Shown here in pieces: positions 1-6,613 of a stretch of 13,900 nt of DNA (the stretch's first letter is position 1; each line of letters opens with the position of its first letter). This stretch comes from Bacteroides sp. (GTDB lineage Bacteria > Bacteroidota > Bacteroidia > Bacteroidales > Bacteroidaceae): assembly GCA_030151885.1 (NCBI GenBank), contig JASLCG010000138.1, positions 1 to 13,900 on the forward strand. The letters run 5' to 3'. Both the position numbers and the translations under genes were made by a program. The notes below the pieces were generated by a model. That model was not told where the DNA came from. It was given only the letters and a program-made list of their open reading frames with translations, and did not search any database.

Positions 1-6
1 TCCATT

Positions 7-507
7 TTATTTAGCTTGACTTGGGTTTTTATAATGCTTTACTAATCCCTTAGTATTGAATTTTTCTAAGGTAGGCGGGTAATTAATTAAGTATTTCTTA
101 TTAGTTGAAGTACTTACAAGTACTACTTGTTTGAGATTGATCGCTAATGTATTGAAGCTACCTAGTTCTGGACTCCAAAACTTACCACTGTAGTAGAATA
201 ATCCCCCATTACCGAAAGTTCTAATGCATTGAGCTAATTGCTTATTTGAGACGACTTGAATACCCTTAATAGGACTAATTGTTTTTTTACCGATCACTCT
301 TTTTATAATTATTTTATCTTCATATATTTGAGTATATAGTGGAGCTTTAGCAATAATATAAATAATTATTGTAATAAAGATTGTCGCAACTATTATAGAA
401 AATATATCTTGCGAAGTCGTAGCTGCATACAATAGTGAAAACCCTCCAAGAATTCCGATTGCTGAGAATATATATACAGTTAAAGAGGGCTTAAAACGAT
501 GTTTCAT
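7..507 (-). CDS. Small membrane protein with bacterial PH-like domain
   Basis: This encodes a 166-residue protein of unknown function. Residues about 11-29 and 35-53 are strongly hydrophobic and should form a two-helix hairpin anchor in the inner membrane. The rest is soluble and beta-rich. It contains IYEDKIIIKR (61-70), then RTFGNGGLFYYSGKFW (96-111), and ends in an INYPPTLEKF-like stretch. That order (charged strand, FGNGG-x-FxYxGxF, C-terminal strand) resembles the bacterial PH domains found in small Bacteroidota membrane proteins, where substrate and partners are unknown. The ATG at 507 is the first methionine and gives a basic N-terminus (MKHRFK) before helix 1, as expected for a membrane protein. 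It is divergent from the yceD-der cluster and no partner gene is visible. The ORF is real on composition and domain pattern; the PH assignment is from pattern memory. Confidence 0.75.
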   Translation of the reverse strand: MKHRFKPSLTVYIFSAIGILGGFSLLYAATTSQDIFSIIVATIFITIIIYIIAKAPLYTQIYEDKIIIKRVIGKKTISPIKGIQVVSNKQLAQCIRTFGNGGLFYYSGKFWSPELGSFNTLAINLKQVVLVSTSTNKKYLINYPPTLEKFNTKGLVKHYKNPSQAK

Positions 508-678
508 GATTTAGGTTTTTAGTAATTAGGTTTATATAGTAGTAACATGCTTGAAATGAAAAAGTTTAGATATATGTAAGTATATACAGTCAATTTCAGA
601 TTGTAATCTTTATATATTGAAGTTTTAATATTTTGATAAACAATATTTAAGATTAAAACTACTCTATAAGAAATATTA

Positions 679-694
679 TTTGTAAATTTGCAAA
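679..694 (+). promoter_or_regulatory. Candidate promoter -7 element in a near-palindrome, upstream of yceD
   Basis: TAAATTTG at 683-690 is an exact match to the Bacteroidota -7 consensus TAnnTTTG. It lies about 78 bases before the yceD ATG and would start transcription near 696. It sits inside TTTGTAAATTTGCAAA, a 16-base sequence that is self-complementary except for one symmetric pair, so it could also be an operator. No TTTG or TTG lies at the expected -33 distance (about 656-664), which weakens the call. Confidence 0.35.
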
Positions 695-767
695 CTGAAA
701 TATTCCTTTTTAAAGACTATTTTAAGTTCAAATAACTCAAAAATAAAGAGTAGTGAAAGATAAAGCT

Positions 768-1343
768 ATGTATACTATTGATTTTGAATTACTTCAGAGT
801 TCAAATAGAATAGAGAAACGTATCCATTTGGATAAGTCTTTTTTTTCTATGTACGATGAATTTGTTATCAATGATGGTGATGTTGATATAGATGTTGTTG
901 TTGATAAAATTAGCTTTGGACATTTTTCTGTAAGTTTTGATATATATGGTGATGTAGTGTTACCTTGCGACCGTTGTTTAGAAGACATGGAAGAGTATAT
1001 TGAGACTGAAGGTATTTTTAAAGTTCGTTATGGAATGGATATCCAATTGGGTAATGAAATAATCTCTACTACTGAAGATAGTGATGGAGAATATGATTAT
1101 ACATTGCCCGATGGTGTTACAACTCTAGATATGTCATGGGCAATCTATGAATTGATAGAGCTTGCTATTCCATTACAACATATACACCCAGATGGAGAGT
1201 GTAATCCTGATATGGAAGATTTACTTCAACAGCATATAGCAATGCTACCTGGCGGAGAAGATGAAGTAGCCGAAGATTCAGAGGAGGAAGACACAACAGA
1301 TCCTAGATGGGACGCACTAAAGAAAATATTAAATAATAATTAA
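768..1343 (+). CDS. yceD: YceD-like DUF177 protein
   Basis: This is a 191-residue acidic protein of the DUF177/YceD family. The family is encoded next to rpmF across many bacteria and is linked to 23S rRNA or large-subunit biogenesis; its biochemical activity is unsettled. The core family signature is visible as LPCDRCLEDM, with a CxxC pair at C67 and C70, followed by a third cysteine in DGECNPDM (C145). The C-terminus has a very acidic stretch (GGEDEVAEDSEEED) and then the typical ending DPRWDALKKIL. The family assignment is supported by the CDRC motif, the DPRWDAL tail and rpmF lying 16 bases downstream. Start choice is uncertain. ATG at 768 is used here, but an in-frame GTG at 753 would add MKDKA and may match the length of relatives better. 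It is the first gene of the presumed operon running to der. Confidence 0.88.
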   Translation: MYTIDFELLQSSNRIEKRIHLDKSFFSMYDEFVINDGDVDIDVVVDKISFGHFSVSFDIYGDVVLPCDRCLEDMEEYIETEGIFKVRYGMDIQLGNEIISTTEDSDGEYDYTLPDGVTTLDMSWAIYELIELAIPLQHIHPDGECNPDMEDLLQQHIAMLPGGEDEVAEDSEEEDTTDPRWDALKKILNNN

Positions 1344-1359
1344 ATAAAATAGAAGTAAA

Positions 1360-1545
1360 ATGGCACATCCTAAAAGAAGACAGTCTAAAACAAGAACAGC
1401 GAAAAGAAGAACTCATGACAAAGCTGTAGCTCCTACTTTAGCTATTTGTCCAAACTGTGGTGAATGGCATGTATTCCACACTGTATGTGGTGCATGTGGA
1501 TACTATAGAGGAAAAGTTGCTATCCAAAAAGATGCAGCTCTATAA
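1360..1545 (+). CDS. rpmF: 50S ribosomal protein L32
   Basis: This encodes ribosomal protein bL32 (61 residues), a small zinc-ribbon protein of the large subunit. The N-terminus MAHPKRRQSKTRTAKRRTHD is the family hallmark. Four cysteines in two CxxC pairs, C30-P-N-C33 and C43-G-A-C46, form the zinc site, so this is the cysteine-containing rather than the zinc-independent paralogue. Length is normal. It lies 16 bases after yceD, and a hairpin follows before fabH, which may reduce read-through from this highly expressed ribosomal gene into the fatty-acid gene. Assignment is essentially certain. Confidence 0.98.
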   Translation: MAHPKRRQSKTRTAKRRTHDKAVAPTLAICPNCGEWHVFHTVCGACGYYRGKVAIQKDAAL

Positions 1546-1573
1546 GAAATAACTCGTAAGAGTTTAAACCGAA

Positions 1574-1607
1574 ACAGCCAAAAAGCAAATGCTTTTCGGC
1601 TGCTTTT
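1574..1607 (+). terminator. Hairpin between rpmF and fabH (weak terminator or attenuator)
   Basis: CAGCCAAAAAGC (1575-1586) pairs with GCTTTTCGGCTG (1591-1602) around an AAAT loop: 11 of 12 pairs with one A-C mismatch. Only a short T run (CTTTT) follows, so termination is probably partial. The hairpin ends about 33 bases before the fabH start. Confidence 0.55.
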
Positions 1608-1639
1608 GGATAAAAGATTTGTATAAAATTGCTGATTCA

Positions 1640-2638
1640 ATGAAAAAAATAAATGCAGTAATCACTGGTGTAGGCGGATATGTACCAGAATATATTTTAG
1701 ATAATGAAGAATTATCTAAAATGGTAGATACCAATGACGAGTGGATTATGACTCGAATAGGAGTTAAAGAGAGAAGAATATTGCAGGAAGAAGGGCTCGG
1801 AACGGCATACCTTGCACGTAAAGCGGCTAAAGATCTTATGCGTAAGACGAACTCTAATCCAGATGACATAGATTTAGTCATCTGCGCAACATCTACTCCT
1901 GATTATCATTTCCCATCAACAGCTTCTATTGTATGTGATAAGCTAGGTTTAAAAAATGCTTTTGCGTATGACTTACAAGCTGCTTGCTCTGGATTCTTAT
2001 TTGCAATGGAAACAGCAGCAAATTTTATTCGCTCGGGCCATTACAAAAAGGTAATTATTATTGGAGCAGAAAAGATGTCTTCAATGGTTGATTATAGTGA
2101 TCGTGCAACCTGTCCTATCTTTGGTGATGGTGCTGGTGCATTTATGATTGAGCCAACAGAAGATGAGGTAGGTATCCTTGATGCTAAATTAAGAACAGAT
2201 GGTAAAGGTTTACCATTCCTTCATATGAAGGCTGGTGGGTCTGTTTGTCCTCCTTCTTATTTTACTATTGATAATAAAATGCATTATATTTATCAGGAAG
2301 GTAGAACTGTGTTTAAATATGCAGTTACTAATATGTCTGATATTAGTGCAGATATTGCAGAGCGTAATAACTTAGATAAAACAAATATTGATTGGGTAGT
2401 ACCTCATCAAGCTAATCTAAGAATCATCGATGCTGTGGCTCGACGCTTAGAGTTAGAAGACGAAAAAATGCTAGTAAACATTGAAAGATTTGGTAATACT
2501 AGTGCTGCTTCTCTGCCTCTTTGTGTATGGGATAATGAAAATAGACTTAAAAAAGGTGATAACATGATTTTTACTGCATTTGGTGCAGGATTTACATGGG
2601 GCGCTGTATATGTAAAGTGGGGTTATGACCCAAAATGA
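1640..2638 (+). CDS. fabH: 3-oxoacyl-[acyl-carrier-protein] synthase III
   Basis: FabH (332 residues) starts type II fatty-acid synthesis by condensing acetyl-CoA or a branched acyl-CoA with malonyl-ACP in the cytoplasm. The thiolase-fold catalytic triad is complete: C116 in QAACSGF, H256 in VPHQANLR and N286 in FGNTSAAS. The N-terminal TNDEWIMTRIGVKERR and the C-terminal FTAFGAGFTWGAVYVKW are also typical. The start used is ATG 1640, giving MKKINAVITGVGGYVP at the normal family position. An in-frame ATG at 1589 lies in the loop of the upstream hairpin and would add an atypical 17-residue extension. Bacteroidota often carry more than one FabH, so this may be one of several. The gene sits between ribosomal and GTPase genes, a widely conserved arrangement joining membrane lipid synthesis to ribosome production. 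Confidence 0.96.
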   Translation: MKKINAVITGVGGYVPEYILDNEELSKMVDTNDEWIMTRIGVKERRILQEEGLGTAYLARKAAKDLMRKTNSNPDDIDLVICATSTPDYHFPSTASIVCDKLGLKNAFAYDLQAACSGFLFAMETAANFIRSGHYKKVIIIGAEKMSSMVDYSDRATCPIFGDGAGAFMIEPTEDEVGILDAKLRTDGKGLPFLHMKAGGSVCPPSYFTIDNKMHYIYQEGRTVFKYAVTNMSDISADIAERNNLDKTNIDWVVPHQANLRIIDAVARRLELEDEKMLVNIERFGNTSAASLPLCVWDNENRLKKGDNMIFTAFGAGFTWGAVYVKWGYDPK

Positions 2639-2685
2639 TTATAAGTCTAGATAAGAAGACATATTAAAAATATTATGATATCTTT

Positions 2686-2724
2686 AAAAGCGCATCCTAA
2701 TTTTTTAGTTTGATGCGTTTTTTT
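2686..2724 (+). terminator. Terminator-like hairpin between fabH and era
   Basis: AAAAGCGCATC (2686-2696) pairs with GATGCG plus T run (2712-2722), with one G-T pair. The loop contains a further CTAA/TTAG mini-stem. Seven T's (2718-2724) follow, a good intrinsic terminator signature. It ends only 18 bases before the era ATG, so era and der would need read-through or their own promoter. Confidence 0.7.
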
Positions 2725-2742
2725 GTCTATAAAAATGTATAC

Positions 2743-3627
2743 ATGAAGCATAAAGCTGGTTTTGTAAATATTGTTGGTAATCCTAATGTAGGTAAATCTA
2801 CATTAATGAATCGTTTGCTAGGTGAGAAAATATCTATCACCACATTTAAAGCTCAAACAACACGTCATCGTATTATGGGGATTTATAATACAGATGAAGT
2901 GCAAATTGTGTTTTCTGATACTCCTGGTGTAGTTAAACCTAATTACAAGTTGCAAGAGTCAATGTTACAATTTTCTGAGTCGGCTTTAGTAGATGCTGAT
3001 GTATTGATTTATGTGACGGATATTGTAGAAAAAATAGATAAGAATACTGATTTTATAGAAAAGGTTTCTAAACTAGATATTCCTGTACTACTTCTAATAA
3101 ATAAAATAGATTTGAGTAATCAGGAAGAACTAGTGAAGTTGGTGGATCAATGGTCAAAGCTTTTGCCAAAAGCAGAAATTTTGCCTATATCAGCTAAGTC
3201 TAATTTTAATGTTGATTATATATTAAAACGTGTAACTGAGTTGATTCCATTATCACCTCCTTACTTTTCAAAAGATCAGTGGACGGATAAACCTGCCCGT
3301 TTTTTTGTATCTGAGATTTTTAGAGAGAAAATTTTACTATTTTACGATAAAGAGATTCCTTATGCAGTAGAAGTTGTTGTTGAAGAATTTAAGGAACTAG
3401 ATACAAAAATAAATATTTCGGCTGTGATTTATGTAGAAAGAGATTCACAGAAAGGAATAATAATAGGTAAGCAGGGCAAGGCACTGAAGAAAGTAGCTTC
3501 TGAAGCTCGTAAGGATTTAGAAAAATTCTTCGGCAAAAAAGTATTTTTACAGACCTTTGTTAAAGTTGATCAGAACTGGAGAAGTTCTGCTAAAGAGCTG
3601 AAGAACTTTGGCTATCAACAAGATTAA
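2743..3627 (+). CDS. era: GTPase Era (30S ribosomal subunit maturation)
   Basis: Era (294 residues) is a GTPase that binds the 3' end of 16S rRNA and checks small-subunit maturation; in other bacteria it also associates with the inner membrane. The N-terminal G domain has every motif: P-loop GNPNVGKS (12-19), switch I TT (39-40) before RHRIMG, G3 DTPG (59-62), G4 NKID (120-123) and G5 SAK (150-152). The C-terminal type II KH domain carries GIIIGKQGKALK (238-249), with the GxxG loop that grips RNA. ATG 2743 gives the normal start MKHKAGFVNIVGNPN. In-frame upstream starts (TTG 2710, ATG 2713) lie in the arm of the preceding terminator hairpin and are rejected. It is followed 47 bases later by der. 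Confidence 0.97.
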   Translation: MKHKAGFVNIVGNPNVGKSTLMNRLLGEKISITTFKAQTTRHRIMGIYNTDEVQIVFSDTPGVVKPNYKLQESMLQFSESALVDADVLIYVTDIVEKIDKNTDFIEKVSKLDIPVLLLINKIDLSNQEELVKLVDQWSKLLPKAEILPISAKSNFNVDYILKRVTELIPLSPPYFSKDQWTDKPARFFVSEIFREKILLFYDKEIPYAVEVVVEEFKELDTKINISAVIYVERDSQKGIIIGKQGKALKKVASEARKDLEKFFGKKVFLQTFVKVDQNWRSSAKELKNFGYQQD

Positions 3628-3674
3628 TAATTATATTTTCGCACATTTGTGTTGAGATTAATAAAAGATGATTT

Positions 3675-4988
3675 ATGAGAAATTTAGTAGCAATAGTAGG
3701 AAGACCTAATGTTGGAAAGTCTACTTTATTTAATCGTCTAACTAAAACTCGTCAAGCTATCGTGAACGACGAAGCTGGTACTACTCGAGACCGTCAGTAT
3801 GGTAAATCTGAATGGTTAGGTAAAGAGTTCTCCGTTGTTGATACGGGTGGTTGGGTTGTTAATTCTGATGACGTTTTCGAAGAAGAAATACGAAAACAAG
3901 TACTTATAGCAGTTGAAGAAGCTGATGTACTTATGTTTTTAGTTGATGTACAGAATGGAGTTACTGATCTAGATATGGAGGTAGCCACTATTCTTCGTAG
4001 ATCAAAAAAACCTGTCGTATTGGTATCTAATAAGACTGATAATACAGAGTTGCATTTTCAATCTGCAGAGTTTTATAGCTTAGGTCTTGGAGATCCTTAT
4101 AATATCTCTGCTATGACTGGTACTGGTACTGGAGAGTTACTAGATAAAGTAGTAAGTCTATTTTCAAAACAAGTTGATGAGTTTGTTGAGGATGAGATCC
4201 CTAAATTTGCAATTGTTGGACGCCCTAATACTGGAAAATCTTCAATTGTAAATGCATTTATAGGTGAGGACCGAAATATAGTAACTGAATTAGCAGGTAC
4301 TACAAGAGACTCTATCTATACAAGATACAATAAGTTTGGATTTGACTTTTACTTAGTTGACACTGCGGGTATTAGAAAAAAGAAAAAAGTAGTAGAAGAT
4401 TTAGAGTATTACTCGGTTATTCGTTCTATTCGCTCTATTGAGAGTGCAGATGTTTGTATCCTAATGTTAGATGCAACACGTGGAATTGAGAGTCAAGATT
4501 TAAACATTTTTTCTTTAATACAAAAAAATAAGAAAGGTCTAGTAGTTGTTGTAAACAAATGGGATCTTGTTGAAGATAAAAGCAACAAGGTAATTAAGAC
4601 TCTTGAGAACACCATAAGAGAGCGTTTTGCTCCGTTTTCTGACTTCCCAATAATATTTGCATCAGCACTATCAAAACAACGTATTCTTAAAGTCTTAGAA
4701 GAGGCAAGGGATGTGTATGAAGGTAGAAAGACTAAAATATCTACAGCGAAGTTGAATGAAGAGTTGTTACCTCTTATAGAGGCGTATCCACCTCCTGCAA
4801 TTAAGGGTAAATATATTAAGATTAAATATGTAACTCAGTTACCAAATACAATGATTCCTTCATTTGTGTTTTTTGCTAATCTTCCTCAATATATTAGAGA
4901 ACCTTATAGAAGATTTTTAGAGAATAAGATAAGGGCTAAATGGAACTTCTCAGGAAATCCAATAAATATCTTTATCAGACAGAAATAA
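3675..4988 (+). CDS. der: Ribosome-associated GTPase Der (EngA)
   Basis: Der (437 residues) is the double-G-domain GTPase needed for 50S subunit assembly. Domain 1 shows GRPNVGKS (9-16), DTGG (56-59), NKTD (119-122) and a SAM motif (145-147). Domain 2 shows GRPNTGKS (182-189), DTAG (229-232), NKWD (294-297) and SAL (330-332). The C-terminal KH-like domain (about 350-437) includes the conserved QLPNTMIPSFVFFAN. Tandem G domains separate it clearly from Era and other TRAFAC GTPases. Length matches the family. It is the last gene of the cluster and is closed by a long palindromic terminator shared with the convergent mlaF. Lying directly after era puts assembly factors for both ribosomal subunits in one unit. 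Confidence 0.98.
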   Translation: MRNLVAIVGRPNVGKSTLFNRLTKTRQAIVNDEAGTTRDRQYGKSEWLGKEFSVVDTGGWVVNSDDVFEEEIRKQVLIAVEEADVLMFLVDVQNGVTDLDMEVATILRRSKKPVVLVSNKTDNTELHFQSAEFYSLGLGDPYNISAMTGTGTGELLDKVVSLFSKQVDEFVEDEIPKFAIVGRPNTGKSSIVNAFIGEDRNIVTELAGTTRDSIYTRYNKFGFDFYLVDTAGIRKKKKVVEDLEYYSVIRSIRSIESADVCILMLDATRGIESQDLNIFSLIQKNKKGLVVVVNKWDLVEDKSNKVIKTLENTIRERFAPFSDFPIIFASALSKQRILKVLEEARDVYEGRKTKISTAKLNEELLPLIEAYPPPAIKGKYIKIKYVTQLPNTMIPSFVFFANLPQYIREPYRRFLENKIRAKWNFSGNPINIFIRQK

Positions 4989-4990
4989 AT

Positions 4991-5029
4991 AAAAAAGGCT
5001 TATCATTTTAAATGATAAGCCTTTTTTTT
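4991..5029. terminator. Bidirectional terminator between der and mlaF
   Basis: GGCTTATCATTT (4997-5008) pairs perfectly with AAATGATAAGCC (5010-5021). Six A's precede it and eight T's follow. The A run, stem and T run read the same on both strands, so it can stop der from the left and mlaF from the right. It starts 2 bases after the der stop and ends 15 bases before the mlaF stop. Confidence 0.93.
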
Positions 5030-5044
5030 ATAGCTATATAGTGG

Positions 5045-5800
5045 TTACTCTTCGGTTTCTTTAATTCGCTTGAATAAGTCGGATGCAAAGACAAAGTCAT
5101 TGAGCTGTTTGTTTTGTACATTCATAATTTCAGACTTATTTCCTGTCCACTCCTGGTGCCCTTTATTGATAAACATAATATTATCACCTATTCCCATAAC
5201 GGAGTTCATGTCATGTGTATTCATAATAGTCGTTGTATTATACTCTACAGTTATATCGTGTATAAGTTCGTCTATTACTAGAGATGTTTTAGGGTCTAGT
5301 CCAGAGTTAGGTTCATCACAAAATAAGTATTTAGGGTTTAACGTTATTGCTCGTGCAATTGCCACCCTTTTTTGCATTCCGCCACTTATCTCTCCTGGAT
5401 ACTTGTCTTTTGCTTCGAGCAGATTAACCCTATCTAAACAGAACATAGCTCTTTTAGCACGATCCCTAAATGTATCGTTGGAGAACATATTTAATGGGAA
5501 CATTACATTTTCAATAACTGTCATAGAGTCAAAAAGAGCAGCATTCTGGAATATCATACCCATTTCCCTTCTTAGTTTTTTTTTCTCAAACTTGTTTAGT
5601 GTAAGAAAATTTATGCCATCATAAAGTAGCTGTCCTGTAGTAGGTTCAAGAAGTCCGACTATGCATTTCATTAATACAGTTTTACCTGAACCGCTTTGAC
5701 CTATTATTAGATTTGTCTTTCCATTCTCAAATGTAAAGTTGATATCTTTAAGTACCTCTTTATCATCAAAAGATTTTGATATGTGTTTAAGTTCAATCAT
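5045..5800 (-). CDS. mlaF: MlaF-like ABC transporter ATP-binding protein
   Basis: This 251-residue ABC ATPase is the energy-providing subunit of an MCE-type phospholipid transporter of the inner membrane, the MlaFEDB class that maintains outer-membrane lipid asymmetry. Visible motifs are Walker A GQSGSGKT (34-41), Q-loop Q85, signature SGGMQKR (139-145), Walker B YLFCDEP (158-164), D-loop SGLD (166-169) and switch H196 in NTHDM. SGGMQ and CDEPNSGLDP, together with an adjacent MlaE permease, mark the Mla/Ttg2A family rather than a generic importer. Its ATG overlaps the mlaE stop by one base (TAATG), implying translational coupling. The usual third component, the MCE-domain protein MlaD, is not in this window, so lipid direction and partners are inferred from family knowledge. 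Confidence 0.92.
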   Translation of the reverse strand: MIELKHISKSFDDKEVLKDINFTFENGKTNLIIGQSGSGKTVLMKCIVGLLEPTTGQLLYDGINFLTLNKFEKKKLRREMGMIFQNAALFDSMTVIENVMFPLNMFSNDTFRDRAKRAMFCLDRVNLLEAKDKYPGEISGGMQKRVAIARAITLNPKYLFCDEPNSGLDPKTSLVIDELIHDITVEYNTTTIMNTHDMNSVMGIGDNIMFINKGHQEWTGNKSEIMNVQNKQLNDFVFASDLFKRIKETEE

Positions 5801-6540
5801 TACATTAATAGTTTAGTAAGTATTAAATCAGCAAATAATATTAAAACACTGCTATATACTACAGAGTCTGTAGAAGCTTTTCCTACATCTTTAGAACCCC
5901 CTTCTACTGTGTACCCAAAGAATGCAGCTACACTGGCAATAATAAATCCAAAGAAAAGAGACTTAATGATACCTGTCCATATAAACCTTTCAACAAAATT
6001 ATATTGAAGACCATACTCTAAATCTGTGGCTGTCATGATTCCTCCAAACCAACAAGTTGCAAATGCCCCAATAATACCTGCTACTATACTAAATATAACA
6101 AGAATAGGAACTACTGTAACCATAGCAGATATTTTTGGAAGAATAAGGAAATTTGCTGGGTTTACACCCATAATCTCGAGAGCATCGATTTGCTGTGTTA
6201 CTCGCATAGTTCCAATTTCAGAAGCTATATTAGAGCCAACTTTGCCAGCTAAAATTAAACACATAATTGCTGAAGAGAATTCTAATAATAGAATTTCTCG
6301 AGTTACATAGCCTACAGTCCATCTGGGCATCCAGGCACTTTCAATGTTTAGTTTTATCTGTATTGTTATTACTGCTCCTATGAAAAATGAAATAAGAAGA
6401 ACAATTCCTATGGAGTTGACACCAAGTTGCTCAATCTCTTTCACATATTCTTTAAAGAACATTCTCATACGTTCGGGGCGTGTGAATGTTCGCCCCATGA
6501 GCATAACATAGTTGCCAACTTTCTTTAATAGTTTATACAT
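5800..6540 (-). CDS. mlaE: MlaE-like phospholipid ABC transporter permease
   Basis: This is a 246-residue polytopic inner-membrane permease of the MlaE/DUF140 family. Hydrophobic segments lie at about 42-64, 84-104, 137-168, 190-212 and 226-245. The amphipathic N-terminus (MYKLLKKVGNYVMLMGRTF) suits the interfacial helix seen in this family. The family hallmark is clear at LAGKVGSNIASEIGTM (97-112), then QQIDALEIMGVNP (117-129) and LPKISAM; this loop contacts the MlaF ATPase. ATG 6540 is used. A TTG at 6561 would extend the protein by seven residues but falls inside the predicted -7 promoter element, so it is rejected. It forms a two-gene unit with mlaF and is divergent from lptB. Confidence 0.92.
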   Translation of the reverse strand: MYKLLKKVGNYVMLMGRTFTRPERMRMFFKEYVKEIEQLGVNSIGIVLLISFFIGAVITIQIKLNIESAWMPRWTVGYVTREILLLEFSSAIMCLILAGKVGSNIASEIGTMRVTQQIDALEIMGVNPANFLILPKISAMVTVVPILVIFSIVAGIIGAFATCWFGGIMTATDLEYGLQYNFVERFIWTGIIKSLFFGFIIASVAAFFGYTVEGGSKDVGKASTDSVVYSSVLILFADLILTKLLM

Positions 6541-6558
6541 ACCTATTTTATTTAGATA

Positions 6559-6591
6559 CAAATGTAATCATTTTCATCTTATTTCATTAAA
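6559..6591 (-). promoter_or_regulatory. Candidate mlaE-mlaF promoter
   Basis: On the minus strand TACATTTG (6566-6559) matches TAnnTTTG exactly. TTTA (6591-6588) lies 21 bases upstream as an imperfect -33 element. Transcription would start near 6553, giving a leader of about 13 bases. The -33 region overlaps the lptB -7 element. Confidence 0.55.
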
Positions 6592-6595
6592 TTTG
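6588..6595 (+). promoter_or_regulatory. Candidate lptB promoter -7 element
   Basis: TAAATTTG matches the Bacteroidota -7 consensus exactly and lies 18 bases before the lptB ATG. No TTTG is visible at the expected -33 position (about 6564-6568), which instead overlaps the mlaE -7 element on the other strand. Confidence 0.5.
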
Positions 6596-6613
6596 CTACA
6601 AAATAGCAGATAT

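Noticed and set aside
1564..1881. 105-codon minus-strand frame, plus similar ones at 794-988, 3794-3988, 9406-9618, 10121-10390 and 12718-12924
   Set aside because: All are wholly or largely antisense to well-identified genes and show no domain of their own.
2710..2742. Upstream in-frame starts for era (TTG 2710, ATG 2713)
   Set aside because: They lie in the hairpin arm of a terminator and add residues absent from the family; ATG 2743 fits Era proteins.
3631..3674. CACATTTG (3642-3649) as a der-specific promoter
   Set aside because: It has one mismatch in the TA of the -7 element, and the nearest TTTG upstream (3607-3610) is about 31 bases away, outside the usual spacing.
5070..5624. Open frame of 184 codons on the plus strand
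   Set aside because: It is antisense to mlaF, whose ABC motifs are complete; the plus frame has no recognisable domain and is a shadow.
6026..6310. Open frame of 94 codons on the plus strand, with another at 5783-6007
   Set aside because: Both are antisense to mlaE. The apparent hydrophobic repeats come from complementing transmembrane codons.
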